Source: Cliona cf. orientalis
Lineage: Eukaryota; Porifera; Demospongiae; Clionaida; Clionaidae
NCBI GenBank assembly: GCA_963930775.1
Contig: OZ005707.1
Coordinates: 5,084,001 to 5,148,000, forward strand
Direction of reading: 5' to 3'
DNA: 64,000 nt
Shown here: positions 22,050-35,900 of the stretch, one piece after another
Numbering within the stretch: position 1 is the stretch's first letter
Layout of the letters: each line of letters begins with the position of its first letter
Made by a program: the position numbers and the translations under genes
Notes under the pieces: generated by a model
The model's input: only the letters and a program-made list of their open reading frames with translations
What the model was told of the DNA's origin: nothing
The model's database searches: none

Positions 22050-25000
22050 ATGAGGTCCAGCAGGCAGGTTGCTGTGTTGACTAGGCAGCTGACTCGAGTA
22101 TGGCTATCAACACCACCACAGCTCTCTACCACAATCTCCTCGGGGCCTACTGTGTCTATGAGCTCCCCATCACCCACAGGGCCACCACTACTACCACTGC
22201 TTAGGCCTGGCTACCTCAGTCAGAGCCAGGGTATGGCTACTAGTAGTCAACCTTGGTCTGGGGAATCACAGCAGCAGGAGGAACAGCAGGAATCGTCAGG
22301 TGGTGGGTCCGGGGGCTCAGGGGGGCCGAGCGAAGAAGCCAAGAGGAGGGCAAGGAACTTTCAGATTGCCACGGGAGCAGCGTGCGGGTTTTTTGGTGCC
22401 TCGTATCTCCTCTACTGGCAGTTGAGTGTGAAGGCAGCTGAAGCTACTGTGGTCAAGGAGGTGTGTGTTGGTGTACATGTGTGTGTATTAAAAGCTGAAG
22501 CTGATGGTAATGATTATTCAAACGGTCTATGATGCTCAATGATGCATGTGTGGACAAATTATCAAATCCATTGTTCGTGCATGGATGGCCACACATCATG
22601 TATTCCGATCCCCTGACATTATAAATATACATGTACGTATACATTTTATGTGATGTGGTTTGTTAGCATTCCTCCGTCATGTGATGTATGGTGGTGGTGC
22701 ACACCTCTTAAAGTATACATTTCTGAAGCAGCTAGCCTCTCTAATGTAGCATGTAAGTACATGTACATGTATACCGATTTGCTGGTATAATATGTATACC
22801 TACTGAAATGTGAATACATCACTGGTGGATATGTACACTGTCAAGTGTTGTTGTACTAATTGATTTTACTTGTGAAGTACATGCCAAATACTGAAAATCG
22901 GAAGATTCACTAAAATGTACAATTATGTAAGAAAACAGCTTGGTATAGGTACAAACTCCCAAGGATATGGATAGAGTCTGTAGATCTCAGTGTCTACCTC
23001 AAAGGTAGTATTAGATAGCAAAGCTACATGTGTAACTCTTTCTCTAATCCTCAGGGTATTGCTAGTGAAGACGAGAGTGGAGAGGGAGAGGCTGAGGAGG
23101 AGAAGCCGAGAAAGAAACACGTAACTCTGCACGACAAGCACGTGATTGGCTACGAGAATCGCATCAGGGCCTACAGTACGCCGGACAAGATATTCCGATA
23201 CTTTGCCACGCTGCAAATCCTCGAGGGGGACGGTCAAGCCCAAATCTACATGACGCCGGAAGATTTCTTGCGGTCCATCACTCCGGGCTGGATTCAACCA
23301 GAAGGCCTTGGACTGGACCAATTCTTACCAAAGATGACAGCAGAGCAGTGGAAGGTCCACCCCGCTCATAAGAAGACAGATCCCAACAGCATCTTCTCAA
23401 AGCTTGGAAACTACGGCCTCATATCGTTCTCCGACTACCTATTCTTGTTGACATTACTAGCTAGTAAGTTTATACTTCATTCTCTCACTTCATAACTTCC
23501 ACTCCCACTTAAATGCCTACAATAGTGTGCTCTATAATGCCATGTACATGTTCAGGTGCACAATTGGGTGGGAGTGAGGATAAGATAATTACGTGTGTGT
23601 ACCAAATATCTTTGTGGTGACTTTGGAGATTGATTCTCTCTCTCCCCTCCCCCCTCTCTCTTTCTCTCTGAACTTCTAGCCCCCAGTCACCATTTTGAGA
23701 TAGCTTTCAAGATGTTTGACCTTAATGGTGATGGAGAAGTTGATGTGGATGAGTTTGAAAAGGTCAGAGATGTTGTGTTGAACTCGACGTCTGTTGGTCA
23801 TCGCCATAGAGACCGCAGCACCACTGGTAACATTGCCGGGTCGGTGGGGGATGCTCTTGTTGAGTACTTCTTCGGACCAAACAAGGACGGAAAACTGACG
23901 GTTGAGAAATTTGGGGAGTTTCATGCACAACTTCTTGAGGAGATACTTAGACTGGAGGTATCTAGTTAATAATATTTAGCCATAGACCCGTGACCACTTT
24001 GCTGCAACCATTAATTTTCGGTAATGGTCGTCAACCTTGATGGGGCGGGCAGAGGCATATACATGTATATGGCAGTTTATCTTGGAGGGAAGACCATTCT
24101 ATAGGAATGAATAATCCCTGGGCTCTGTGTAACAATGTCACTGTTTGCAACCTTGGTGTATTACTTTCTGCACTCCTGCATGTGTATTATAGGCACCAAA
24201 TACATGACATTGTACATATACATACGTGACATTATTCTTTATACAGTTTAATAATATGTGCCCAGTCAACAACCGCATCAGTGAGTATGACTTTGCCAAG
24301 TCAGTCCTCACCTTCTCCTCCATGAACGACCAGGCAAAGAAGAAGTTCCTCAAGAGAATACGAAGAAAATATGGAAAGGGACTATCAGACTGCCCTGACT
24401 CAACGGTAGAGAGTTACCTCTCTCTCTCTCTTTTCTCTTCCTCCCTCCCTCTCTCTTCTCTCCCTTCCTCTCCCTCTCTCTCTTCTCTCTTACTCGTTTT
24501 ACACTCCACACTCAGGATGGTATCACCTTCAGTGATCTTCGAGCATTCACCCAGCTACTGGAGTCTATCAGTGACATAGAAATGGCCCTGGGCATGTACA
24601 TGGCAGCTGGAGCATCTATTACTGCAGGTACACATTCTATCATCTATTATTATCATATCAAATCCCTCATTTCCACTTCTACTCAAAAGCTGGCCCCAGA
24701 TCTAGACCCCCCCATTTCACCTAAATGGGTAAAGGTCGTCGGGCGAAAAAGGGTGTCTATCTTAATTAACCCTAACTTGAATCTTTACTGTTGTCATTGC
24801 ATCATAATTATAGCTGACCTAAAGACTGTATCGCTGGCTGTGGCGGGTGTAGACCTGAGTGATCATCTGGTTGAGGTGGTCATCACTCTCTTTGATGAAG
24901 ATGGTGAGTAGTCTTCCCATTGGCCTACTATATTATACCACGGGTGACTGACTTACTTTCTCACTGTTGCTATAAAAGGTGATGGCGATTTGAGCTATAA

Positions 25001-25112
25001 AGAGTTCATCAAGACAATGAAGTCAAGAACCACAAGAGGACTAGAAAAGGTACCCATCTGATTGAATTCCCAATTATTATTGATCCGTCCACATGATCCT
25101 CCCCCCCCCCTT

Positions 25113-25146
<34 letters not shown>

Positions 25147-25237
25147 GTCCAAGGAGCTGGGTTTTGCTAGACTGCTGTCTTCTGTCATGGCTTGTAGTGA
25201 AAAGATGGCAAAAGAAGCTCTAGGCATCAAAACATGA
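22050..25237 (+). CDS. MICU1: mitochondrial calcium uptake protein 1, uniporter gatekeeper (539 aa)
   Basis: EF-hand regulator of MCU in the intermembrane space. Exons: 22050-22460, 23055-23463, 23680-23957, 24247-24405, 24516-24627, 24814-24903, 24979-25049, 25148-25237, all phase-consistent. The N-terminus is basic and mitochondrial-like, with a Gly/Ser/Gln linker and a hydrophobic segment at about 108-125. The basic patch PRKKH and then YENRIRAYSTPDKIFRYFAT and MTPEDFLRSITP are characteristic of MICU1. The first EF-hand loop is at about 287-298 (DLNGDGEVDVDE) and the second at about 484-495 (DEDGDGDLSYKE). Both keep acidic coordinating residues. A Cys in the final helix (VMACSEKM) aligns with the human MICU1 Cys used for the disulfide to MICU2. 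It is longer than human MICU1 (476) because of the N-terminal extension. Confidence 0.95.
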
Positions 25238-25560
25238 TGAACTTTATTACACACCAACAACGATAATTATTATGATTGTGCATTAAACTATTATTCTGTA
25301 GTCACTGCCAAGTGCCAAATCTTTTCACCTTTCAAAAATGAAATTAATTTTTATACGAATTATAAAAAATTAATATAGATAGTGAAGAGATGACTGTACC
25401 ATGTGTGTGGATGCATGCATAGTGACATAGGTGTACAGTGGACACACTCGTCCATGAAATCAATTTGAAGAATAATTATGAGGAAGAAGTGAATACCAAA
25501 GTACGAATGACTCCAAGTTGCAGCTGGAGAGAGTAATAAATGCAGCTAGCTGTAGCTGTC

Positions 25561-26344
25561 CTACCGGTTGCTATTATCACGAGAGCGGTAAGGAATTCCC
25601 TTGTCTTGGAGGGAGTCAATGACATCTTGGGGGAGTTCTCCCGTCACAGACACAGCGTAGCAACCCTTCACAAACTTATCTGCATTAAAACAATGCCATG
25701 CTATCTGACTGTGCTGTATCACGTCCACTTCTAGATTATTCATAGCTGTGCCCCACATACCATATTACAGCGGGAATCTTTGGTGAGGATTTAATTAATA
25801 AAAATCGCCATGCAACTTTAAGCAATAAATAAATACCAGTCGGTATTGTAAGAGACACTAGTACGTATGCAGAAGTAATGTGAAGTTTTGGTACATACCT
25901 ATTCTCTGCCATCTTCCAACCCAGCTGTCTTCAGGAGACATTAAAGCAACCATACTGAAACAGAGACAACAGCACTTTAATATGAGATGAGCAAATTTAA
26001 ACGGGTGGATCCAAACGTACAACTACCGTACTTGTACCTTTGGTTGAAGGCTATCTAACATTTGTCATTATCTACATAATATTATTATTGTATACCCATC
26101 AAAGTTTGAGCTGGTGCAGTCTTGTACCATCTCTCTGTTTCCCTTCATCCTCAAGTATCGCTCACAGTTGTCACAGCCGTTGTACAAAAACTGATCAAAA
26201 GACTGCAAGAAATGAGACATGTTTCTATGATTTTATTGACACAGTGGCAAATTTTAGACTGACTGAAGGGCCTACCTTGACCATAGAGCACAGCTTGCAT
26301 GCTCTGAGTTGACGCATATCCTTAGGAACTGAATCTAAAGACAT
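25561..26344 (-). CDS. SUPT4H1: transcription elongation factor SPT4 (116 aa)
   Basis: Small zinc-binding subunit of DSIF (SPT4-SPT5), which controls RNA polymerase II pausing and processivity. Exons: 26276-26344, 26096-26202, 25899-25954, 25561-25679, with stop TAG at 25561-25563. Residues 14-36 contain the two Cys pairs of the zinc ribbon, CKLC and [21 protein letters not shown] and [13 protein letters not shown] are diagnostic SPT4 segments, and [11 protein letters not shown] contacts SPT5 in known structures. The length matches human SPT4 (117). The gene converges on MICU1, with 323 bp between stops. Confidence 0.95.
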
Positions 26345-29300
26345 CTTTCCTTCTGAGTCAACTGTGAGTGGTCTCTCAATTGATTTCAATATTACTTGCT
26401 CCTATCAATTACCGTTTATTTAGAAGGGAAATAAAAATAATAATAGGCGTGGTTATAGGCGGAGTTTAAAGTCATTGGCTTGATGTATAGAACCAGATGC
26501 AAGAAAACAAGTAGAAACACCAGTTTGATGTCGTCGTGTGCTGTCATTGTAAGTAAAGATAAAGATTGGTAAGTCCTAATCTTACTCTATTAGCATTTCG
26601 TCTGTGTGATTTCTGTCTATGAACTGGGCTTCTAAAACCGTGCCATACGGTGTGCCATAGCAACGATACAAGTCGTAGCCAGCTACCATCGCTTCTATTT
26701 AAATGCGACGAAGACCAATGAATAAGTCGTTCGTATTTGAGAGCCATGTGGCTGGGCGATTGATATCGGTCAAGCTTATTCTTGAGGGGCTAGCTACGTG
26801 TATGTGCTTTGCCAGGGTCCTGCCTGCGCCCACTGGCGGCCGTGCCAGTCCAACGGTAGCTAGTTTACGTGCCATACGAGAAATTCACCTCTGGACGCAT
26901 GCCAACCGCTGAGCCTATGATATGCCCTTATGCTGCACACCTTGCATGTTGCAAATTCGTAAAGATTGCTCCCCCGTTTAATTGGGATGCAGGGGAGATT
27001 GCAACTTTGTACCACCTAAGTTTCTTTTATCGCCGAGATCGAGATGAAAGCTTGCTAAACGAATCGGGACGGGGGTGGAAAACAGCTAGATAGTACTACA
27101 GAATTTACTTAGACGTTGTATAGATTGGATGTGCGGTGCTGTATCTTATTAGTAGCACTAGCACTCTACGGGCATTTACGCTGCGCTGCTGCTTCTAGCA
27201 CTGCAGCTGTGCATTTTGCACTACATGTGTAGTTGAGCCTAGGCCACATGAAAACCGCCAGTGAGTGTCCGTTACACCCTTTATGTGGTGTTTGGGGGGA
27301 TTCCTACCCACCCAGGTCATCTGCAAGTGTAAACTTTTCCAGATATCTTTTCTAACTAGCTGGAGTTTATCTTCCTGCCTCCTCCACTACTAACTACCCA
27401 TCACCCCCCCCTCCCCCTCCTCCCCTCCTCAGTGACTGTATGGCTTTAATACTGTCTTCCTCTGATCTGCCCTCTTCTGTGCTCTTGAGTATAAATATTA
27501 GTTGCATGTAACTGAAGAAGACTACGGAGGGAGGGAAAGAATCATTGAAGAGCTGGGAACCCGGTTGAACTGTAGTTGTATGTTTATACACTATAGGCTG
27601 TCCCCCAGTTTCCTGTAGCATGTCATGATCTAGTGGGTGGATATGTATTAGGAATACAAAATGTTAAGCAGTTTGACCCACCTCTTTTTGACCATCATCC
27701 TGGTAGGAGATGAACTCCCACTTGGGTTTAACCTCTGTTCCATGAGTCGATTACCTCATGGATGATTAAAGTCAGTTTATGATGCCCAACCCTTTGAAGT
27801 AGCACATGTGGGTACATACATGTACCACTTTCAAGGATAAATAACTTCCCCATCCCAGCATGAAAGAAAGTGCCCACCTTGATGAAAATTGCCCTAGATT
27901 TTTTTATGTAAGATTGCTGTGTGAGCGAGTATTCAGGTGAAGTAGTAGTGGGGTGCTGCATCTAATTGGCACATTGCTGTCTGGCTGTGAACATCCTGTT
28001 CTCACATTCAAGCTATTCAAGCCAGCAATCTGCGCAAATAGCCAGTGAGAATCCCTTTTAATAAATGTGCATTACTATGCATATTTTTAGAGCCCTATGC
28101 TCAGATTCTCAATCTTTAAGTATAATTATAGCATGCTAGGGTTTGGAGATATGGCTAACTTTCTATGATATATTAGAGGGTGCTGCTAACGGTAGGAGGA
28201 GCTGCACATGTAGTACAGGTACCGTTGTTTGTTTTCTTGGGAAAGGTGCGTGGAAGTAAGTGGGTGCATGTAAATGGAAATGGTTAGTTTTGTGTCGGAT
28301 GATAACAATAATAATATTGTGGTTGTGGCTTTATATTATAACGCGAGATCTTGTAGAACAGTTTGCAGTAAACCCAACGACACTGATCTTTGTCAGCTTG
28401 CCTTGATGTAAGGTATCAAGAGATTCGCCCATCTCTTTGAGCTCAAAGGAATCCCACCTTTATCAGCTTCAAAGTTTCCAGTCCGTTTGGGTTGTTAACA
28501 CAGCAGGCCTTCTAGTAATAATGTTGAATTAGCTAAGAAAACAGAAAATTTTCCACCCTTTTGACTTTTCTCATTGCACTGATGTGTGTATATTAGCATA
28601 ATGGTCCTACAGTCTCTCAAATTAAACATGTATGTCACCGGGAATAGGATCTGGGAATGAGACTAGTAATTATATGACTCTACACAACATAAACTATCTG
28701 AAAAAAAAAGCTTGGCAATTATTGAGGGATCGGATTAGTTGGTGAGTTCAGCTGGCTGTACAGTGCTGTTCTATGCTACCAGATTGAGCATTCAGCATAA
28801 TAATATAATATTCCCTTCAATGGAGGCCACTTAGTGCATGGCTGTACCATGCCTGTAGCACGTTAGGGTCATGAATCATTCCAAGGGGGAGAAGAATAAC
28901 ATTCTGTAATATAATTATGTATCTATAGATGCAGCTGGGTACTGCACTAGGATCAGTTGTAGCTTCACTCTATACACCTGGCTGTATGGGCAGCTCGGTA
29001 CCTCAAAGAGCCTTAGTTTATCGAACATTGGGTAACCACGCATCTCATTAATGAATACGCTTTGAATGGGCAGGAAATTGTGCTTAGCCAAGCAGAAACA
29101 ACCTGCTTCTTCAAAAGAAGCGAGTTTTGTTGACCTAAGCAAGTATGATAACTTTAGCTCTTTTATGATAACTTCTGAAGATCTTCTTCCCCGTTTCCCT
29201 TTGTTGTTCTCAACTTGCACTATGAGGTGTCAACGCCTTAGCGCGTCGAGTTTGTCAAATAGCATAATAGTAGTTTGTTTTTTCAATGGGCTGTTAAATA

Positions 29301-29903
29301 TGGTCCAAACTAATCAAGACTACTGACCACAGAGTGTAAACTGATCTCCAACCATCATGGGTACATAGCAAGCAAGTTTAGCGTACAGTGGCTGGGACAG
29401 TAACTATAGGGTCTCTCAGTCTGTGGCGTACAGTTGGTGTTTCGATTGCGCAACTGCATTTCTAGGACTCACTGGCAGTGGGAGGGAGTACATACAACAT
29501 CTTAGTACATATACACTGTACATGTACATGTACATTAATTGGCCGCTCCCACACTATACATGTATTTATTGTGGCCTGTATGCTGCGTAACTATATAGTT
29601 TGAAGCTAGGCCTCACATATACCTCATATGAGTACATGTATGCATATGGGAGGATACCAAACCCTGCCATTTGTTGTCAGTAGTGAAAGCAATTATGGCC
29701 AGTGTTGTCTATTTGTTATTTCCTCCATTATTCCTTGTTCTCTCGTGTAATAATTATGTACTTGTATACATTTTGTAGATAAGCATGCACCGCATTAATA
29801 TAACTAAAGGTATATTCATCACTGTGCTTTACGATTTAGGTAACCAATCTGTGTATCACCACCGAATGCTGCTTGACTAACACTCACTGACTGAGTGAGA
29901 GAT
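26345..29903. other. 3.5-kb intergenic region, no gene recognised
   Basis: This lies between the divergent starts of SPT4 and the large pseudokinase gene. Short frames near 26703-27093, 27394-27621 and 28915-29326 show no recognisable domain or paired splice sites. It may hold non-coding 5' exons and regulatory DNA of the large gene. An ACATGTACATGT-type palindrome lies at about 29518-29533. Confidence 0.4.
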
Positions 29904-32900
29904 ATGTCCAAAGTGGGTGTGGCAGACTCCTCCTCCTCCCCCTCCCATCTTGGTGATGGCAGCAGCGGCAGCGGCCAGACGAAGGTGGAGCCAAACAAGC
30001 GACCCCTGATCGTTGCCGCCTACCGCTACGGTGAACCATTTCGGAAACGTCGAGTGAAAGTTCCCACAAATATCAAATGGAAGGAGTTCTTGGCATTAAT
30101 CTACTCCAGGCTCGAGATTGACACCAACTTAAACATCGAGATTTATGATGAACAGGGGATAGAGATCGTTGATGTTGACGATTTAGTGGAAAATGACGTC
30201 CTAGTGGTTCGAGATATGCCAGCGTCTATGAAGTCCTACCCCAAATCTGCAGCAAAGGGGGGCAAACCAGTGGCCCCCATGGTGGGGGGAGGGGGAGTGG
30301 GGGGAAGAGAGGGTGGCCATGGGGGAGAGATGATTCAGAGATACCCAGAACAAGCCAACAGTGTATCGGTTCCAGCCGTAGCTGTGAGATCACATGACAA
30401 GTCACGTGACCTCGGTATTGAGCACTCGATGATGGTGAGTACCCCGCAGCTGAGTCATTTCATCCAGCTCAACAGCTTTGGCTACTACTTTCTCGCCGAA
30501 GTGGAGAACATGAAACTGGTGCCAACTCACGGCAAGATCAAAAAGATTCACTGCATTGTAAAGGTGCCTCACTGTCAGAAAGGTATGCTCACTATCTAAG
30601 CCTGTCTGCAACTGGTTAATTCTAGCTATACTATAATATAGCTGAGCTGTAGCATAATACTGGGTCATAAGAAGACGCTGAAAATAGTGTTCAGTGATGC
30701 ATAATTGGATTTTGTCTGGGGGTACATGACATTAGTCCTGGTGTGTGTCCACTGCTTGTCTAAGCTTACTTCAGTTTCTCAAGATCCTTCCGGCTTTTTA
30801 GCTTTGATGTACGTGATTTATCCATACATGGTTGTGCCTGATTAATTATTAATGTACATGTACATGTATATATGTACATGTATATTATGTATATGTACGC
30901 TAGCTTAGCAGGAGGATGGTGGCGGGAGTAAATAGGTTTATGTAAAGTGAGGGGGTGCTAGTAGTGTTTGAGTGCAAGGTGGGTGGCCCAATCAGAAACC
31001 AAACGTTCCCCCCACATCAAAGCATTCGGGAGGTTTTGATTTCTGCAGCCTAACATGTTGTTGAGCACTTGTTTAGTTAGTAACTGTCTCTATGCCACAT
31101 GCAACGGAACAGTCCTTTGATCTCTGTCTATACCTTAACTACAGCTAGACTGCTATGAAATTTTTATTGGCTTATCTTCTATAGAGAGTTGTTTTACGCC
31201 ATTCTTTCATGTAGAACGCTTGATTGGGTGTACACAGAGCAGTCTCTCTCAGTGTCTCAATTAGCTCAATCACTTGCAAATTTTCTCTCCTCTCTCTCTC
31301 TCCCCTTCTCCCTCTCATTTTTCCTTCCCTTCCTCTCTCTTTCCCTCCCTCCCTCACTCCCTCCACACACACCAGGAGCTCCGAGAACATTTGCTGATGA
31401 GGCAGATCTCCTTCGCAAGGTGTCCAATCACAAGAGCATCATATCTCCTCCATCAGTTCAAATCCTCAACTTTTCCGACGACAGTTTACAGCATTTCTTT
31501 TCCAGCTTGCTCCAGCAGAAGCAGGTGGTAGTGAGGGAGCTGTTTATGAGCGGCGGCTGCATGGAGGCTTACATATACCCCCTCTATGGGGTAACAATGG
31601 CAACTAGAGTAAAGGTGAGCTAGAAAGTCTAATACCATTCCCGCGCATCCAAAAATGGGGCTTGGAATGAGGCTATGATGGAATGAAGAAATCTAAGAAG
31701 CTAAAATTAATTGTTAATATATAGCGAGACAATTGCAATGTTTTGAAATTAGCTGGCTTAAAAAGCATTTGGCTTCGGTAAACGTTAGCTGTGTGTCTCT
31801 TGCACATAAAGAAAATTAGTAGCATGTGACAACATTCTGGTGGAAGTCTACTCCAGCTTGAGGTTGTGAGCATGCAATATTTAATCTGGGCAGATAGGAG
31901 TGCATGGTAGCTAGGAGAGTACATACATATACGCTGCAGAGCTAAGCTCCCAAATTAAAAATGTTATACTACGCATCCCAATTAAAAATGCAGTGAACAT
32001 ATGGGAGTAGTGCCTCCTCCATGTGTATGTGTCATATGGTACATAACAGGAGTGTGTGTGTGTGAGTGTACACCTTGGAGCCAACACCAGAGCCAGAGCA
32101 GCTAGACAAATTTACAATTCTCTCATGTACGTGTAGCCAGTGCTATCCCCCAGGCTATCCCCCAGGCCAGCAGGCCGGGTATGTGTTCACTATGTGTGGG
32201 TATGTATTTAGAGCATTGAGTGTGGCCAACTACATACATGTACATATACAGTGTACGTACGTAGTTCTACTGGAGTGACTCTCAAATTGGATTTCCCATC
32301 CCTTATCTGAAACTGGAAGCCTTGTTGATCACTGTATACCTATGTACTACCCAAGAGTGTACTACATAATATAATTATTATACATCGTTGCACAAGATGG
32401 GACATTTGGCTACAGTGACTATTTACACATGTACAATGTAGCCCTAGCCCTGTTGCTAGGCACATGCTGTGGCCACTTGTGGCCTGCCGTGGGGGAGAGG
32501 GAGAGGGAGAGGGAGAGGGCGAGCTACGTCAGTCAGATCAGTCAGTCCGTCAGTCAGTCAGTGGAGGGGTGCCCAGTCATTGTGTCTATGTGGGTGGATG
32601 GATGAGTGGTTGTCCCGGTAACGGCAGAAGCCCCTGGTGTGAGCTGTCCATGCCTGTAGGCCACACTAGCCACACTAGCTGATGCAGACAATCAGCGCAG
32701 ACAATAACAAGCTTTAAAAAATATTTCGTGCACTTTTGGCGTAAGTGTGTCACACAAAATCATGCATACGTACATATAATAATGGATGATATTGTTATTA
32801 TTGAGGTGATTGACCACTAGGAATTGGTATTTTTTTTCCCCACCATTAAACAAATAAGAATTTTTACGTAGGTTTAGGGAGTAGCTGGGGCTGCGGACTG

Positions 32901-35900
32901 TTTATAAAGTTCTGTAATCTATGGAAGGGGGTACATACATATTATGCAGTAGCTAGTCCACCTCTTAAGCTTGGAGGCTTGACTGTATGGAGACTGTGCA
33001 TTTGCATGTACATGTACATGTACATACTTGTACGTGTGATAGGGGCTTCAGTATGCACGCACCACACATGGACGGAAAGAATTTCACACTGTTTAGAGTG
33101 TGTTTGCATCGTAAGGCCACAAATGGGACCATTGGCTGACATTTAATTACGTGAATGTTTTTAGACCATATTTAAACCAATTTGGTTAACAGAGACGAAG
33201 GGAGGGAGGGAGGTTATGGGGGGGGGGGGGGGGGAATCTATCTGTATATGCTCCGTCTACTAGGGTCAATCAAGGTGCACTTTCCTTCAAGTTTCCTTCA
33301 CCTGTTGCCTTGTTTGTCCGTGTCCATGGCAGCACCAGCCTGCAAGTATTTGTGGGGGCTGGCCAAGGTGGATAACCTACTATGTCATGTATGCTACAGC
33401 TACGTAGACAGCTGCAACAGTAATTTGCTTACTTCAAAGAAACCGCTTATCCTTTTGTGATTTGTTTTATTGGCTTATACATACTATGTACACGTACATA
33501 AACATACATGTGCATCTATTACTGCGATAAATATATTATTTCTTCTTGGTATGTGCTTAATTATCATAAATTATATGCTGCAAATTTACATGCATTTTAT
33601 ATGTAAGTGTTGATGAACAGCTAATTAACCAACTTTGTTAATTATTACCAGCCCCCTCCCCTTTATCCCCTCTCTCTCCCTCTCTCTTCCAGAACGGTTT
33701 GACTCCGGATAAGGTATTGAAGTATTCCTACCAGTTGGCAGACATCATGTTCTACCTCCAGCAGAGGGGAGTCATCCACCAGAACCTTCTGCCAGAGAAC
33801 ATCCAGGTATATTACACATGTACATGTATATTATATAGTACAACTGTGGAACCTATACATCTACTATGGTCAGCTATAGGCTGAAAATTACTGACTGTAA
33901 TAGAGAGATTGGCTGCTGTAAAGAGGTGTTTAATGTATGGAGTTTTGCCACTCGGAGCTTGAAACTAAGTGGCCGCTATAATTAAGGAGGGCCGGGGGGG
34001 GGGGGGTGCCTTATACACAGTGACCACTGTACTGTAATACTACACAGGTTCGACTGTATCCGTATCATAGAGAAGTTTTTCACCCCCAGTCCATGTGCAT
34101 GTCCATGAACCAACTTCCCTCCCCACCTCTCCCTCTCCCACCCTCCTCCTATAGCTGTAGACTATGCTTGCAAATCCCTTGACAGTCCTGCAATTGTCCA
34201 GTGAGAGAAAAGAAGAGAAGAGAGTTACGTCTATTGTCAATATACATACATAACAATCCTCTTCCCTCATTGGTTAGTCTGCATTCAGTGGTAACTGTCA
34301 AGTGATCTGCAAAATGTAGTACCAACCCCTGATAAATCTGACCAGTTATTGATCAGTGCTTAGATTGTCTTTGAAGTCTGCGTGTACACAGTGTGCATTT
34401 GGTATTTGTGTTCATATTTTAACAATGTACTTTTATAATAATAACTCGATGTCACTGGATCAGTTTTCCACGTACACTCGTATCTCCATAGCAACCAGTC
34501 AGGCTGGCTATGATCCCACGTAGCGTACAAAATTCCTCGCGTTTGTGGTGCTGTAGCTATGGGCTTGCGGCCAGGGCTCACAAATTAAAACTAGTTTGCC
34601 TTCTGCGGCTAAAAATCATCATTCTTGAACTAACGAGCCGATATACTTTTTTCTTTAGGAGTAGCTGGCTGTATGTACACATAGTTATCTAGTTGGTATA
34701 GTGGGTCTTTTTGGTTGATACACCTGGAAGTTAAGTCATCAATTAGGTCACTTAGCGGGCCCGTGAATCTAGTTTAGTCTCTTTTGAGCAATTAAGGTGA
34801 AAATGGTTGAACAAACTATTATGAAAGGCACCAATGCAATAATTTGTGTGTGTGTGTGTGTGTGTGTGTCACATGATTGTGTGTAAGCGTGTGTGTGTGT
34901 CTGTGCGCGCTGTACATACATGTATTATACCGAGTTCAAAGGCAGAAAAGTTTATGTTTAAGACAGAGGCTATGGGTATGTTGATCGTTAAATATTTTTG
35001 AACTGGCCAGGTTATAATAATATTATGGAGTTAGTACTACATTTTGCAGATCATTTGACAGTCACTACTAAAATTAATGTGGAGTGACCAATAAGGGAGG
35101 AGGATTGCTGCATCATATTGACAATAGATGGTGTACATGTATATTTGTGTGTGTGTATGTGTTAGTACGAGTGTACTATGTAAAGAAGTTAGCGAAAAGT
35201 TTGCAAGTACTCATACAGTACAGTGCATCATGAATACGACTAGCTGTGTGCAACCATAGTATTGTATTGTACTGTAACGACGATAAGAAGAGTGTACCCA
35301 GGTGTGTGTGCATACGTGTGGGAGTTAACCCCTTGTGGTATAAACATTTGCCTCTCCGACCATGCATAAAACCGCACTGGCACAGCGCACATAGAATGCA
35401 ATAAATAATGACAACCCAGTGTGGCATGTACATGTAATGTGAATTGAGTGGATACATAGAGCCAAGTCATTCATATGTAAGAAGTTTATAGCTGTAGATG
35501 TACACCTGTGCATGCGTACACTCTTTTGAGTCGACCTACTTAGCTAGTTATTATTGTTTTGAAGTGGATTATTCATGATTCGAGATGTTTGTATGAATCT
35601 GCTTGCGCTTGAAATACATAGCTACGGTGAGATCAAGGAGATAAGATTAGGCCTATACCAGGTCGAAAGCCTTAATGTTATAATTGGTAAAATAATATAG
35701 TCGAACCTTCTCATTTCAGCCACTTACTTAGTTCCTAGCTCGAAGCGGCAAACTTCATACATTATTATACACGTCTTTTCAAGTTGCCACTTCCACTATT
35801 TTTCGGCATATGGTGACCACTATAGACAGATTCCACTGTTACAGTATCTTGCTGGTACATGTACATGCATGTACTTCCCTATTTCGCTATAATTGTACTG

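Noticed and set aside
26703..27093. Overlapping 69- and 74-codon frames as possible small genes
   Set aside because: No homology, no start context and no splice partners; consistent with chance.
35176..35513. Three overlapping minus-strand frames
   Set aside because: Mutually overlapping, His/Tyr/Cys-rich, inside a large intron; no coding support.
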